Positions 16,150 through 24,602 of a stretch of 39,968 nt of DNA are shown one piece after another. The position numbers and the translations under genes are program-made. The notes below the pieces were generated by a model, which saw only the letters and a list, made by a program, of their open reading frames with translations, was not told where the DNA came from and did not search any database. This DNA is from JAHEFX01 sp964614585. GTDB taxonomy: Bacteria > Actinomycetota > Acidimicrobiia > Spongiisociales > JAENVV01. Within the stretch, counting starts at the first letter, position 1, and every line of letters starts with the position of its first letter. The stretch spans positions 1 to 39,968 of the forward strand of contig CAZTLW010000006.1 of the NCBI GenBank assembly GCA_964614585.1. Direction: 5' to 3'.

Positions 16150-17376
16150 CTACTGGCCGGCGGCGGCGGTGGCGGGTCGGGCCCGATGGGCGCCGGGGAC
16201 CGGCGGGTCCGGCCGGTGGGCGGCGGGTGGCCGGACGAGGCCCAGCCACCGGCCGAGCGCCCCCACGCGGCCGGCCAGCAGCTGCCCGCCCCGGACGACC
16301 TGTGGCCAGAACACCCACGCCCCGGCGCCGAGGCTGACGGCGAGGAGCAGCCCGGCCTGCCACCAGGCTCCGCCCTCGGCGAGCAACTGGGCCGCCAGTG
16401 CGGCCGGGATGGCGAACAGGGCGCTGAGGAACGTGCCCCCCAGCGTCACGGCGACCGACGCCCGCTCCATGTCGTTGGCCATGAGCCCGGGCACGAAGAG
16501 GGGGGTGAGGGCGAGGGCGGAGAGCGACAGGTAGTGACTCGGGTCCCACCCGAGCCACGGTCCGACCGTGAGCAACGACGCCCACGACAGGAGGGCGCCG
16601 ACGATGAGCATCGCGGCGAACTTCCGCCGCCCGAAGAGGATCATGACGCGCATCAGGACCCGGGTGACCAGGACCCAGGTCACGATGGCGACCGCCACCA
16701 ACAGCGCGATCTGGCCCCAGTCGGCGGCGAACATGCCCAGGTAGGCCGCCCCGACGAACCCCGAGGCCCGAAGGCCCCGGTTGTGGAGGAGCCCCCAGGC
16801 CGCGGCCGCCGAGAGCATCACCGCGGCCGGGATCCAGGAGGGCGCCAGGATGGCGGCCCTCCCGAACCCGACCGGGCTCCCCGACAGGGTGAGCTCCGGC
16901 AGGACGAGGGTGGCGATCCAGAGCGGGACGGCCACCCAAGCCGCCGCCCGGGCCACCGAGCCCATCGTCCTGCGGATGCCCTGTCGGGCCATGTCGTGGG
17001 CGATGAGCGCCGGGATCACGTAGCCCACGCCCACGAACAGGGGGATGTCCGACTCCCAGAGGTACCCCGTGCTCGGGCTCAGTCGCAGCAGGGCGAACTG
17101 GATGCCGATCGAAAGCACCACCAGGACGGAGAACTTGGTTCGTCCGTACAGGAGCACCCACCGGGGCAGCACCTTGTTGACGAGCCAGAAGGAGAGGAAC
17201 GCGTTGACCAGGGTGGCGGCGATCACCAGCGGCTGCAGCGAGGCGACGGCGATGTAGCCGGGCACCACGATCGAGCCGGTGGTGAGGTGGCGACGCTCGT
17301 ACTGGAGCATCGAGAACAGGATCCCGAGGACGAACGCGAACCGGACGACCTCGACGTTGAAGAGGTAGTCATGCAT
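16150..17376 (-). CDS. pgsC: Double-length PgsC/CapC-type poly-gamma-glutamate membrane protein
   Basis: A 408-residue polytopic membrane protein made of two PgsC-like halves. Half one has SIVVPGYIAVASLQPLV, VLLYGRTKFSVLVVLS and VGYVIPALIAHDMARQG. Half two repeats the plan with GFVGAAYLGMFAADW, VMILFGRRKFAAMLIVG and TPLFVPGLMANDMERAS. The Bacillus protein is about 150 residues and contains each element once. PgsC works with PgsB in making and probably moving poly-gamma-glutamate across the membrane. The C-terminal ~45 residues are a Pro/Ala/Arg-rich tail. The gene precedes pgsB in the probable operon. Confidence 0.88.
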   Translation of the reverse strand: MHDYLFNVEVVRFAFVLGILFSMLQYERRHLTTGSIVVPGYIAVASLQPLVIAATLVNAFLSFWLVNKVLPRWVLLYGRTKFSVLVVLSIGIQFALLRLSPSTGYLWESDIPLFVGVGYVIPALIAHDMARQGIRRTMGSVARAAAWVAVPLWIATLVLPELTLSGSPVGFGRAAILAPSWIPAAVMLSAAAAWGLLHNRGLRASGFVGAAYLGMFAADWGQIALLVAVAIVTWVLVTRVLMRVMILFGRRKFAAMLIVGALLSWASLLTVGPWLGWDPSHYLSLSALALTPLFVPGLMANDMERASVAVTLGGTFLSALFAIPAALAAQLLAEGGAWWQAGLLLAVSLGAGAWVFWPQVVRGGQLLAGRVGALGRWLGLVRPPAAHRPDPPVPGAHRARPATAAAGQ

Positions 17377-17525
17377 GGCGGCGCGCCCTCCCGCTGGGGA
17401 AGGCGACGCCCCGCGTGGTGGGTGGCCGTCGGTGCGTCAATGTGATCCCGGTCGTCTCCCCGGTGATCGGTCGGTCGGGGGTCCGCCTTGAGGTCCCCGG
17501 CGGCCGCCAAGCCGGGCGACGTTCC

Positions 17526-17531
17526 TAACCT
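17526..17531 (+). promoter_or_regulatory. -10 box, leaderless-type promoter of the NfeD-like gene
   Basis: TAACCT lies 7 nt before the GTG at 17539. It supports this GTG as the true start over the ATG upstream at 17488, which would lie before the promoter. The rest of the 162-nt gap between pgsC and this gene shows nothing recognisable. Confidence 0.55.
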
Positions 17532-17538
17532 GCCGTCC

Positions 17539-18801
17539 GTGCGCCGCCTCAGCCGCCTCGTCCTCCTCGTCGTCGCCGTGGTCACCGTCCTCGGTGCCCT
17601 CCCGGTCGCCGCCCAGTCCGACGAGGGGCGCGTCGACGTCGTGGTGGTGGAGGGGGTGCTCGACGACCCGACCATCGACTTCGCGGTCGGTGCCATCGAG
17701 GAGGCGGCCGCCTCCGGCGCCCAGGCGGTCATCCTCCAGGTCGACGTCTCCGGCGCGGTGACCGAGGCGGCCGAGCGACTCGTCGACCTCGTCGCCGCCC
17801 CCCCGCTCCCCGTCGTCGTCTGGGTCGGTGACGCCCCCGCCACCGCCCTCGGAAGCGCCGCCCGCCTCGTGGAGTCCGCCGCGGTGGCGACGGCCGCCCC
17901 GGGGGTCGAGGTCGGCTGGTCGGCGTGGGACCGCATCGGCGGCGACGCCGACCCCGACCACGGCGGCGTCTTCGCCGGGGCGCCCGAGGTCGTCGCCGTC
18001 GACGACGATCGCTTCGCCACCGTGCAGGCGGCCGTGGGACAAATCGTCGTGTGGCTGGACGGCCGCACGGTGCCCTGGGCCGGTGGGGAAACCACCATCG
18101 AGACCGCCGAGGAGGTGACCGACGACGACGGCACCGCCCGACTCCAGCAATCGGTCACCGTCCGCTTCGTGGAGGCGGGCGTCTTCACGGGCCTGCTCAA
18201 TGCCGCCCTTTCCCCGAACACCCTCGTCTTCCTACTGTTGGCCGGCCTGGCCGTCGCCGCCTTCGAGTTCTATGCCCTCGGCCCGGGCGTCGCCGCCGCC
18301 ACCGCCCTCCTGCCGCTGCTCGTGGCGGGCTACGGCGTCGCCCATCTGCCACTGGCGTGGTGGGCCCTGCTCCTACTGCTCGGTGGCCTGCTGCTGATGG
18401 TGATCGACTACCAGGCGGGCGCCTTCGGCCCCTGGAGCGTGGGTGGGACCCTGTTGGTATTGGTCGGTGGCCGGTACCTCGTCGACGGCGCGCCCCTGCT
18501 GGAGGCGTCCTGGCTCGGTGCCGGGCTGTCGGCGGCGGCGACCGCGGCCTTCTTCGCGGTGGCGATGCCGGTGGTCGCCCGGACGAGGTTCAGCACCGGC
18601 ACGTTCGGGCGGTCCCATCTCGTGGGGTCGACCGGGGTGGTGGTGGAGGGCTTCGTCGGTGGCGCCGGCGTGGTGGAGGTCGACGGCGCCCGTTGGCGGG
18701 CGAGCGCCCACCGCGAGTCCCACCTGCCGGAGGGCGCCGAGGTCGAGGTCACCGGATTGCAGGGTCTCTGGCTGGAGGTCGACCCCAGCTCGCTGGCCTG
18801 A
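17539..18801 (+). CDS. NfeD-family membrane protein with ClpP-like domain
   Basis: A 420-residue protein. It has a signal peptide (LVLLVVAVVTVLGALPVAAQS), then an extracellular ClpP-like domain (VDVVVVEGVLDDPTIDFAVGAIEEAAASGAQAVILQVDVSG). About five membrane segments (about 230-355) follow, and a C-terminal NfeD OB-fold domain (LVGSTGVVVEGFVGGAGVVEVDGARWRA). In the long NfeD family the protease domain has a Ser-Lys dyad with serine in an ASAG-type motif. Here the matching stretch reads APATALGSAARLVESAAVATAAPG, and the expected serine aligns with alanine, so activity may be lost. The family is tied to membrane-protein quality control, often with stomatin partners, which are not adjacent here. 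Confidence 0.82.
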   Translation: MRRLSRLVLLVVAVVTVLGALPVAAQSDEGRVDVVVVEGVLDDPTIDFAVGAIEEAAASGAQAVILQVDVSGAVTEAAERLVDLVAAPPLPVVVWVGDAPATALGSAARLVESAAVATAAPGVEVGWSAWDRIGGDADPDHGGVFAGAPEVVAVDDDRFATVQAAVGQIVVWLDGRTVPWAGGETTIETAEEVTDDDGTARLQQSVTVRFVEAGVFTGLLNAALSPNTLVFLLLAGLAVAAFEFYALGPGVAAATALLPLLVAGYGVAHLPLAWWALLLLLGGLLLMVIDYQAGAFGPWSVGGTLLVLVGGRYLVDGAPLLEASWLGAGLSAAATAAFFAVAMPVVARTRFSTGTFGRSHLVGSTGVVVEGFVGGAGVVEVDGARWRASAHRESHLPEGAEVEVTGLQGLWLEVDPSSLA

Positions 18802-18820
18802 TCGGCCGGGGCCCGACGTC

Positions 18821-18871
18821 CGAACCTGTCGGGCTGGTCCTTCCTGGTGACGGCTGAGCCCGACAGGAACG
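18821..18871. repeat. Intergenic inverted repeat of the GTTCCTGT family, copy C
   Basis: CGAACCTGTCGGGCT (18821-18835) faces AGCCCGACAGGAACG (18857-18871), 13 of 15 positions paired. It sits between two convergent genes and could serve as a bidirectional terminator. Confidence 0.8.
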
Positions 18872-18909
18872 AGTGTGGAGGGCTGCGGTGCCGGGGGAGG
18901 GGTCGGGGT

Positions 18910-19329
18910 TCAGGCGAGCGGGGCGGCGCCCATCCACACGGCCGCCGCGAAGATCGCCAGGCTGACCGCGAGGATGAGGCCCTGGACGATGCCGCGGGTG
19001 CGCGGGGTCACGGACCCGGCCGTGAGCTGGTGCCAGAGGGCGAGGCCGGCGGCGGCGCCCACCAACAGCAGCTTGACGAACAACGCCCGCCCGAACTCGG
19101 TGGCGGGGTTGGAGGCGGCGGCGCCATAGCGCAGCAGTTGCCAGACGCCGGTCCCCACTGCGAGGCCCATCGCCGTCCACGAGACCCGTCCGAACATCCG
19201 GGCGACCGCCTGCAGCTGCGAGCGCTCCGCCCCGGCCCGACGGAGGGCCACCACCGACGCCCCGAGCACGATGAGCCCGCCCGTCCATATGGCGGCCGCG
19301 AGGAGGTGCACGAACCGGATCCAATCCAT
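18910..19329 (-). CDS. CopD-like small membrane protein
   Basis: A 139-residue protein with four hydrophobic helices. The N-terminus MDWIRFVHLLAAAIWTGGLIVLG carries a His in the first helix followed by WxGG, a pattern of the CopD/DUF2269 group. A second His is in ALWHQL. Relatives handle copper or heme at the membrane, and the histidines suggest metal or heme binding. No copper resistance gene is adjacent, so the role remains open. A TACGCT -10 box lies 9 nt upstream of the ATG. Confidence 0.72.
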   Translation of the reverse strand: MDWIRFVHLLAAAIWTGGLIVLGASVVALRRAGAERSQLQAVARMFGRVSWTAMGLAVGTGVWQLLRYGAAASNPATEFGRALFVKLLLVGAAAGLALWHQLTAGSVTPRTRGIVQGLILAVSLAIFAAAVWMGAAPLA

Positions 19330-19338
19330 CGGCCGGCG

Positions 19339-19344
19339 AGCGTA
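19339..19344 (-). promoter_or_regulatory. -10 box upstream of the CopD-like gene
   Basis: TACGCT on the minus strand, 9 nt before the ATG at 19329. Confidence 0.4.
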
Positions 19345-19379
19345 GCCCCGGGCGAATGGTCGGCCCTCCCGCCCGGCGG

Positions 19380-19385
19380 TAGCCT
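19380..19385 (+). promoter_or_regulatory. -10 box, leaderless-type promoter of the receiver gene
   Basis: TAGCCT lies 6 nt before the ATG at 19392, with no ribosome-binding site between. Confidence 0.5.
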
Positions 19386-19391
19386 GCTCCC

Positions 19392-19769
19392 ATGCCCACC
19401 GTGCTGCTCGTCGCCGACGACGACTGGATCCGCCACGACGTCGAGGCCGCCCTCGCCGAGCCGACCACCCGGGTCCACACGGTCACCAATCCCCGGGCGG
19501 TGGTGACCGAGGCGTACGAGGCGGGCCCCGACCTCTACGTGGTCGACATGCAGGTGGGCTCGATGGGTGGCATGGCCGTCACCCGGGCGATCAAGGACGC
19601 GGTCGGCCAGGGGATCCTCCGGGCCGCCCCGATCGTCCTGCTGTTGGACCGCTCCGCCGACGTCTTCCTCGGCCGACGGGCGGGCGCCGACGCCTGGGTG
19701 CAGAAGCCCTTCACGGCCCAGGAGCTGCGTGCCGCCCGTGACGCGGCGTCGGCGGGAGTCGCCGGCTGA
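19392..19769 (+). CDS. Stand-alone response-regulator receiver domain
   Basis: A 125-residue CheY-like domain without an output domain. It has the acidic pair in VLLVADDDWI, the phospho-acceptor Asp in LYVVDMQVG, and the conserved Lys in WVQKPF. The switch Thr/Ser position reads VLLLDRSAD. It probably relays phosphate or regulates by protein contact. No histidine kinase is in the window. It ends 7 nt before the CNNM/CorC-type gene, so the two are likely co-transcribed. Confidence 0.83.
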   Translation: MPTVLLVADDDWIRHDVEAALAEPTTRVHTVTNPRAVVTEAYEAGPDLYVVDMQVGSMGGMAVTRAIKDAVGQGILRAAPIVLLLDRSADVFLGRRAGADAWVQKPFTAQELRAARDAASAGVAG

Positions 19770-19776
19770 GTCCGCC

Positions 19777-21042
19777 ATGACGGTCACCCAGACCGTCCTC
19801 CTCGCCATCCTGGTCGCCTGCTTCTTCGCATCGGGCTTCCTGTCGGGCTCCGAGACCGCGATCGTCGCCATCCCCCGCGAGCGGCTCGACCAGCTGCGCA
19901 AGCGCGGCCGGGCCGGTGCCCGCCTCGCCGGACTGGCCGACGACCCGGAGTCGACGATCGGCACCGTGCTGGTCGCCAACAACTTCGTCAACATCCTCGC
20001 CACCTCGATCGCCACCGTGCTCGCCACCCAGTGGCTGGGGCCCATCGGCCCCGTCGTGGCCACCTTCGTGGTGACGGCGATCGTGCTGGTCGTGGGCGAG
20101 ATCACCCCCAAGACCATGGCGGCCCGGTTCCCCGAGCGCTACGGGCTGGCGGTGGCGAGGCCGCTCTGGTTGATCGGGCGGGCCCTGGCGCCGATCTCCC
20201 GGGTGTTCGTCGGGATCAGCCGGGGGATCCTGCGCCTGTTGGGGATCGGGCGGGTGTCGGCCGAGACGGTCACCGAGGCCGACGTCCGGGCGCTCATGAC
20301 GCTCGGCGTGCGGACCGGTGCCATCGGTGTGGAGACGTCGGACATGATCCATGCGCTGTTCGAGGCGGCCGACCGGCCGGTGCGGGAGGTCATGACCCCT
20401 CGGGTCGACGTCGTCGCCCTGACGACGCCGCTGACCTCCGAGGCGATCACGGCTGCGGTGGCCGAGACCGGCCATTCCCGCTATCCGGTCGTGGAGCCCG
20501 ATCGGGGACTCGACGACCTGCTGGGTGTCATCTTCGTGAAGGACCTGCTCCGGCTCGGCGGCGAGGTCGACCCCGATCGCCTGGCCCGCCTCGTGCGCAC
20601 CCCGCACGTGGTCCCCGAGTCCCAGCCGCTGCTCGACCTGCTGCGCGAGTTCCGTCGTCGCCGGATCGGCTTCGCCGTCGTCACCGACGAACACGGCGGC
20701 TTCGAGGGGTTGGTCACGGCCAAGGACGTCGTCGGCGAGCTCGTTGGTGAACTGCGCGACGAGTACGACCCGGGGGCCCCGGGGATCGTCCGCCTCGCAC
20801 CCGACCGATGGACGGTCGATGGGCGGCTGTCGGTCGAGGAGCTCGAGACGGCCCTCGACGTCGACCTTCCGGAAGGGCCGTATGCGACCGTGGCCGGTCT
20901 GTTCCTCGCCGAGCACGGCGAGATCCCCCGCGAGGGGGCGACCGAGTCCGTCGCCGGCGTCGAGTTCGTGGTTGAGCGGATGGATCGCCGGCGCGTCGCC
21001 GGCCTGCGGGTCCACCGTGCGAAGACCGCCCGACCCCGATAG
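19777..21042 (+). CDS. CNNM/CorC-type transporter-associated protein (hemolysin C family)
   Basis: A 421-residue protein. The N-terminal CNNM/DUF21 membrane domain (FFASGFLSGSETAIVAIPRERL, VANNFVNILATSIATVLAT, VVGEITPKTMAARF) is followed by a CBS pair (REVMTPRVDVVALTTPL, then HSRYPVVEPDRGLDDLLGVIFVKDLL and FAVVTDEHGGFEGLVTAKDVV). A C-terminal CorC_HlyC domain follows (VDGRLSVEELETALDVDLPEG). Members are linked to magnesium or cobalt efflux, and older annotations call them hemolysins. Adenine nucleotides may bind the CBS pair. It lies directly after the receiver gene and before tRNA-Pro. Confidence 0.9.
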   Translation: MTVTQTVLLAILVACFFASGFLSGSETAIVAIPRERLDQLRKRGRAGARLAGLADDPESTIGTVLVANNFVNILATSIATVLATQWLGPIGPVVATFVVTAIVLVVGEITPKTMAARFPERYGLAVARPLWLIGRALAPISRVFVGISRGILRLLGIGRVSAETVTEADVRALMTLGVRTGAIGVETSDMIHALFEAADRPVREVMTPRVDVVALTTPLTSEAITAAVAETGHSRYPVVEPDRGLDDLLGVIFVKDLLRLGGEVDPDRLARLVRTPHVVPESQPLLDLLREFRRRRIGFAVVTDEHGGFEGLVTAKDVVGELVGELRDEYDPGAPGIVRLAPDRWTVDGRLSVEELETALDVDLPEGPYATVAGLFLAEHGEIPREGATESVAGVEFVVERMDRRRVAGLRVHRAKTARPR

Positions 21043-21057
21043 GATGGCCGACCCGAT

Positions 21058-21134
21058 CGGGACGTGGCGCAGCTTGGTAGCGCGCATCGTTCGGGACGAT
21101 GAGGTCGCCGGTTCGAATCCGGCCGTCCCGACCA
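21058..21134 (+). tRNA. tRNA-Pro (anticodon CGG), CCA encoded
   Basis: A full cloverleaf: acceptor CGGGACG/CGTCCCG, D stem GCGC/GCGC, anticodon stem CATCG/CGATG around TTCGGGA, and T arm GCCGG-TTCGAAT-CCGGC. The discriminator is A and CCA is at 21132-21134. Anticodon CGG reads CCG (Pro). It starts 15 nt after the stop codon of the CNNM/CorC-type gene. Confidence 0.96.
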
Positions 21135-21139
21135 GCCGG

Positions 21140-21164
21140 GACCCCGGGCCAACCCCCCGGGGTC
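21140..21164 (+). terminator. Hairpin after tRNA-Pro
   Basis: GACCCCGGG pairs with CCCGGGGTC (9 bp) around a 7-nt loop, 5 nt after the tRNA CCA end. There is no T-run. Confidence 0.65.
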
Positions 21165-21240
21165 TCGTCGCGTCCGCGTCGGATTGCCCGTGGCGGGCGG
21201 CCACTCCCGGTGGTACCTTCGACACTTGGGAGGACGCATC

Positions 21241-21483
21241 GTGAGGGTTGCCGGGTGGCAGGACGAGGGCATGTGCCGGGGCAGGTACGCCGATCTGTTC
21301 TTCGCGCCGCATGCGTTCGAGCCCAAGGAGGACCGACTCCGACGGGAGGCCCGAGCCACGGCCATCTGCCGCGTCTGCCCGGTGCTCGAGCCGTGCGCCG
21401 ACCATGCCCTCGCCATCGGTGAGCCCTTCGGCATCTGGGGCGGGATGACGGAACTGGACCGGCGCCGCCAACTCGTCTCCTGA
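21241..21483 (+). CDS. WhiB-family iron-sulfur regulator
   Basis: An 80-residue WhiB-like protein with the four cluster-binding cysteines C12, C43, C46 and C52 (ICRVCPVLEPC). The turn GIWGGMTE and a basic C-terminus follow. WhiB proteins hold a 4Fe-4S cluster and act with the primary sigma factor as redox-sensitive regulators found only in actinobacteria and their phages. The GTG at 21241 is chosen because GGAGGA lies 8 nt upstream. An ATG at 21184 in the same frame would add an unrelated N-terminus. It converges on selB with a 5-nt gap. Confidence 0.92.
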   Translation: MRVAGWQDEGMCRGRYADLFFAPHAFEPKEDRLRREARATAICRVCPVLEPCADHALAIGEPFGIWGGMTELDRRRQLVS

Positions 21484-21488
21484 GGCGG

Positions 21489-23264
21489 TCACCCGGTCCC
21501 GGGTCGTCGCCGGCTCCGTCGGTCGCCGTCCCGGCGGGTGATCGCGCGGGCATCGAGCCACTCCGCCAGCGGCACGGCATGGCGGCGCGAGGTGCCGAGC
21601 GCCTCCCGGAACGCCGACACGGTCCACCCGTCGCCGAGGGCGTCGACGGTGGCCACCACCTGGTCGATGGTGTCGGGGAGGAAGGCGAAGGCCCCCACCG
21701 GCACCAGCTCCTCGGCCCGGTAGAGGAAGTGGAGCACCTCCTCGTCGAGTCCGAGCTCGTCGGCCCGCGGGGGCGAGGTACCCGCCTCGGCGAGCTCCCG
21801 GCGGACTGCCGACCAGGCATCGAGCTGGACGTCGTCGAGGCGCGGTCGGTGCCCGGGGCGAGCCACCCACGCCCCCCGCTCCTGCAGGCCACCGCCGGCG
21901 ACGACCTGGTCCAACACCTCCGGGGTGACGCCGAGTGCCGACGCCAGCTCGGCGCGACGAAGGCCGGGCCGCAGGGGATGGTCGGCGTGGGCGCGATCGA
22001 CCAGGGGCCCGGCCCGGGCCGCGAGCTCCTCCAGCACGCCGGACGCGAAGGCGATGGCGCCCACGACCGTGGCGCCGGTCACCCCACCACCCCCGCTCCA
22101 CCGTCGGAGGTCGGCCACCGCCGCCGACCGATGGACGGCGAGGAGGGATGACGCCCGACCGTCCGGGGTGGCCGCCACCGGCACCAGTCGATCCAACAGG
22201 GCCAGGGCATCCCGGCGCCGCTGGGGCGGGTCGGGGTCGGCGACCCGGCCCCCACCGACCACCGTCCGCCGCCCGACCTCGCGGAGCACCACCCGGTCGC
22301 CGGCCGCGGTCGGCATCGGCTCCTCCGCCACCGCCAGGGCCGCACGGTGGTCGACGGGGCGCAGGACGACCGGCCAGACCCCGGTGCCGAGATGGAGGTG
22401 GAAGGCGCCGCGCTCGTCGGGTGACGGCTGGTCGGGCACCGCTCGCAGCTCGAGGAGGATCCGGTCGGTGGCGGTGGTGGTGCCGGGTTCGGCGAGCACC
22501 ATGCCCCGGGCCAGGTCGTCGCGGTCGATGCCGGCGAGGTTGACGGCTACCCGCGAACCGGCGGCGGCTTGCTCGACCGGCTCGTCGTGGCGATGGAGGC
22601 CGCGCACGGTGACCACCCGACCGGCGGGCATCAGCTCGAGCTCGTCGCCGGTCGCCACGACCCCGCTGCCCAGCGAGCCCGTCACCACGGTGCCGGCCCC
22701 CGGCACGGTGAACGCCCGGTCGATGGCCAGTCGCACCGGGAGCCCCGACCGGTCGGGCACGGTGGACAGCGCCGAGTCGAGGGCCGCCTCGAGCTCGTCG
22801 ATGCCCACGCCGGAGATGGCCGAGACCGCCACGATCGGGGCGCCCGCCAGCGACGTGGCCGCCAGACGTTCCTCCGTCTCGAGCGCCACCAGGTCGACGA
22901 GGTCCGGGTCGGCGGCGTCGATCTTGGTGACCGCCACCACCGCCCGCTCGACGCCGAGGGCATGGAGGGCGGCGACGTGCTCGGTGGTCTGGGGCGACCA
23001 GCCCTCGTCGGCGGCGACCACCAGCAACGCCGTCTCGAACCCGTCGACGCCGGCCAGCATGTTCTTCATGAACCGCTCGTGGCCCGGCACGTCGACGAAC
23101 GACACCACGGTGCCCGACGGCAGCGTCGACCAGGCGAACCCGAGGTCGATGGTGAGGCCCCGGCGCTTCTCCTCGGCCCACCGGTCGGGATCGCGCCCGG
23201 TGAGGCGTCGGACGAGGGTCGACTTGCCGTGGTCGACGTGGCCGGCGGTGCCGACGAGCGGCAT
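21489..23264 (-). CDS. selB: SelB, selenocysteine-specific elongation factor
   Basis: A 591-residue translational GTPase. It has G1 GHVDHGKS (8-15), the SelB-type switch EEKRRGLTIDLGFAW, G3 DVPGH (58-62) and G4 TKID. Beta-barrel domains and a C-terminal run of winged helices follow (RRAELASALGVTPEVLDQVVAGGGLQ, ITRRDGDRR at the end). SelB carries Sec-tRNA to UGA codons marked by a SECIS hairpin, which its C-terminal winged helices bind. It starts 3 nt after selA. The recoded gene at 14291-14794 is a direct candidate client. The final winged helix ends shortly before the stop, so the protein is near but slightly under the usual length of about 600. Confidence 0.95.
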   Translation of the reverse strand: MPLVGTAGHVDHGKSTLVRRLTGRDPDRWAEEKRRGLTIDLGFAWSTLPSGTVVSFVDVPGHERFMKNMLAGVDGFETALLVVAADEGWSPQTTEHVAALHALGVERAVVAVTKIDAADPDLVDLVALETEERLAATSLAGAPIVAVSAISGVGIDELEAALDSALSTVPDRSGLPVRLAIDRAFTVPGAGTVVTGSLGSGVVATGDELELMPAGRVVTVRGLHRHDEPVEQAAAGSRVAVNLAGIDRDDLARGMVLAEPGTTTATDRILLELRAVPDQPSPDERGAFHLHLGTGVWPVVLRPVDHRAALAVAEEPMPTAAGDRVVLREVGRRTVVGGGRVADPDPPQRRRDALALLDRLVPVAATPDGRASSLLAVHRSAAVADLRRWSGGGGVTGATVVGAIAFASGVLEELAARAGPLVDRAHADHPLRPGLRRAELASALGVTPEVLDQVVAGGGLQERGAWVARPGHRPRLDDVQLDAWSAVRRELAEAGTSPPRADELGLDEEVLHFLYRAEELVPVGAFAFLPDTIDQVVATVDALGDGWTVSAFREALGTSRRHAVPLAEWLDARAITRRDGDRRSRRRPGTG

Positions 23265-23267
23265 GGG

Positions 23268-24581
<1,314 letters not shown>

Positions 24582-24588
24582 CCGCCGA

Positions 24589-24594
24589 AGCGTA
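24589..24594 (-). promoter_or_regulatory. -10 box, leaderless-type promoter of selA-selB
   Basis: TACGCT on the minus strand lies 7 nt before the ATG at 24581 and just before the stop of the upstream 1004-aa gene. Confidence 0.5.
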
Positions 24595-24602
24595 GGGAGC
24601 GT

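Noticed and set aside
14788..17445. A plus-strand open frame of about 885 codons opposite pgsB and pgsC
   Set aside because: Same reason: a GC shadow of well-recognised minus-strand genes.
21058..21134. Possible tRNA-Sec next to selB
   Set aside because: The anticodon is CGG and the molecule has a short variable loop and 7-bp acceptor stem, so it is an ordinary tRNA-Pro.
19711..23181. A minus-strand open frame of about 1150 codons across the CNNM/CorC-type gene, tRNA-Pro, whiB and selB
   Set aside because: It crosses a tRNA gene and overlaps real genes on both strands. Composition is that of a shadow frame.
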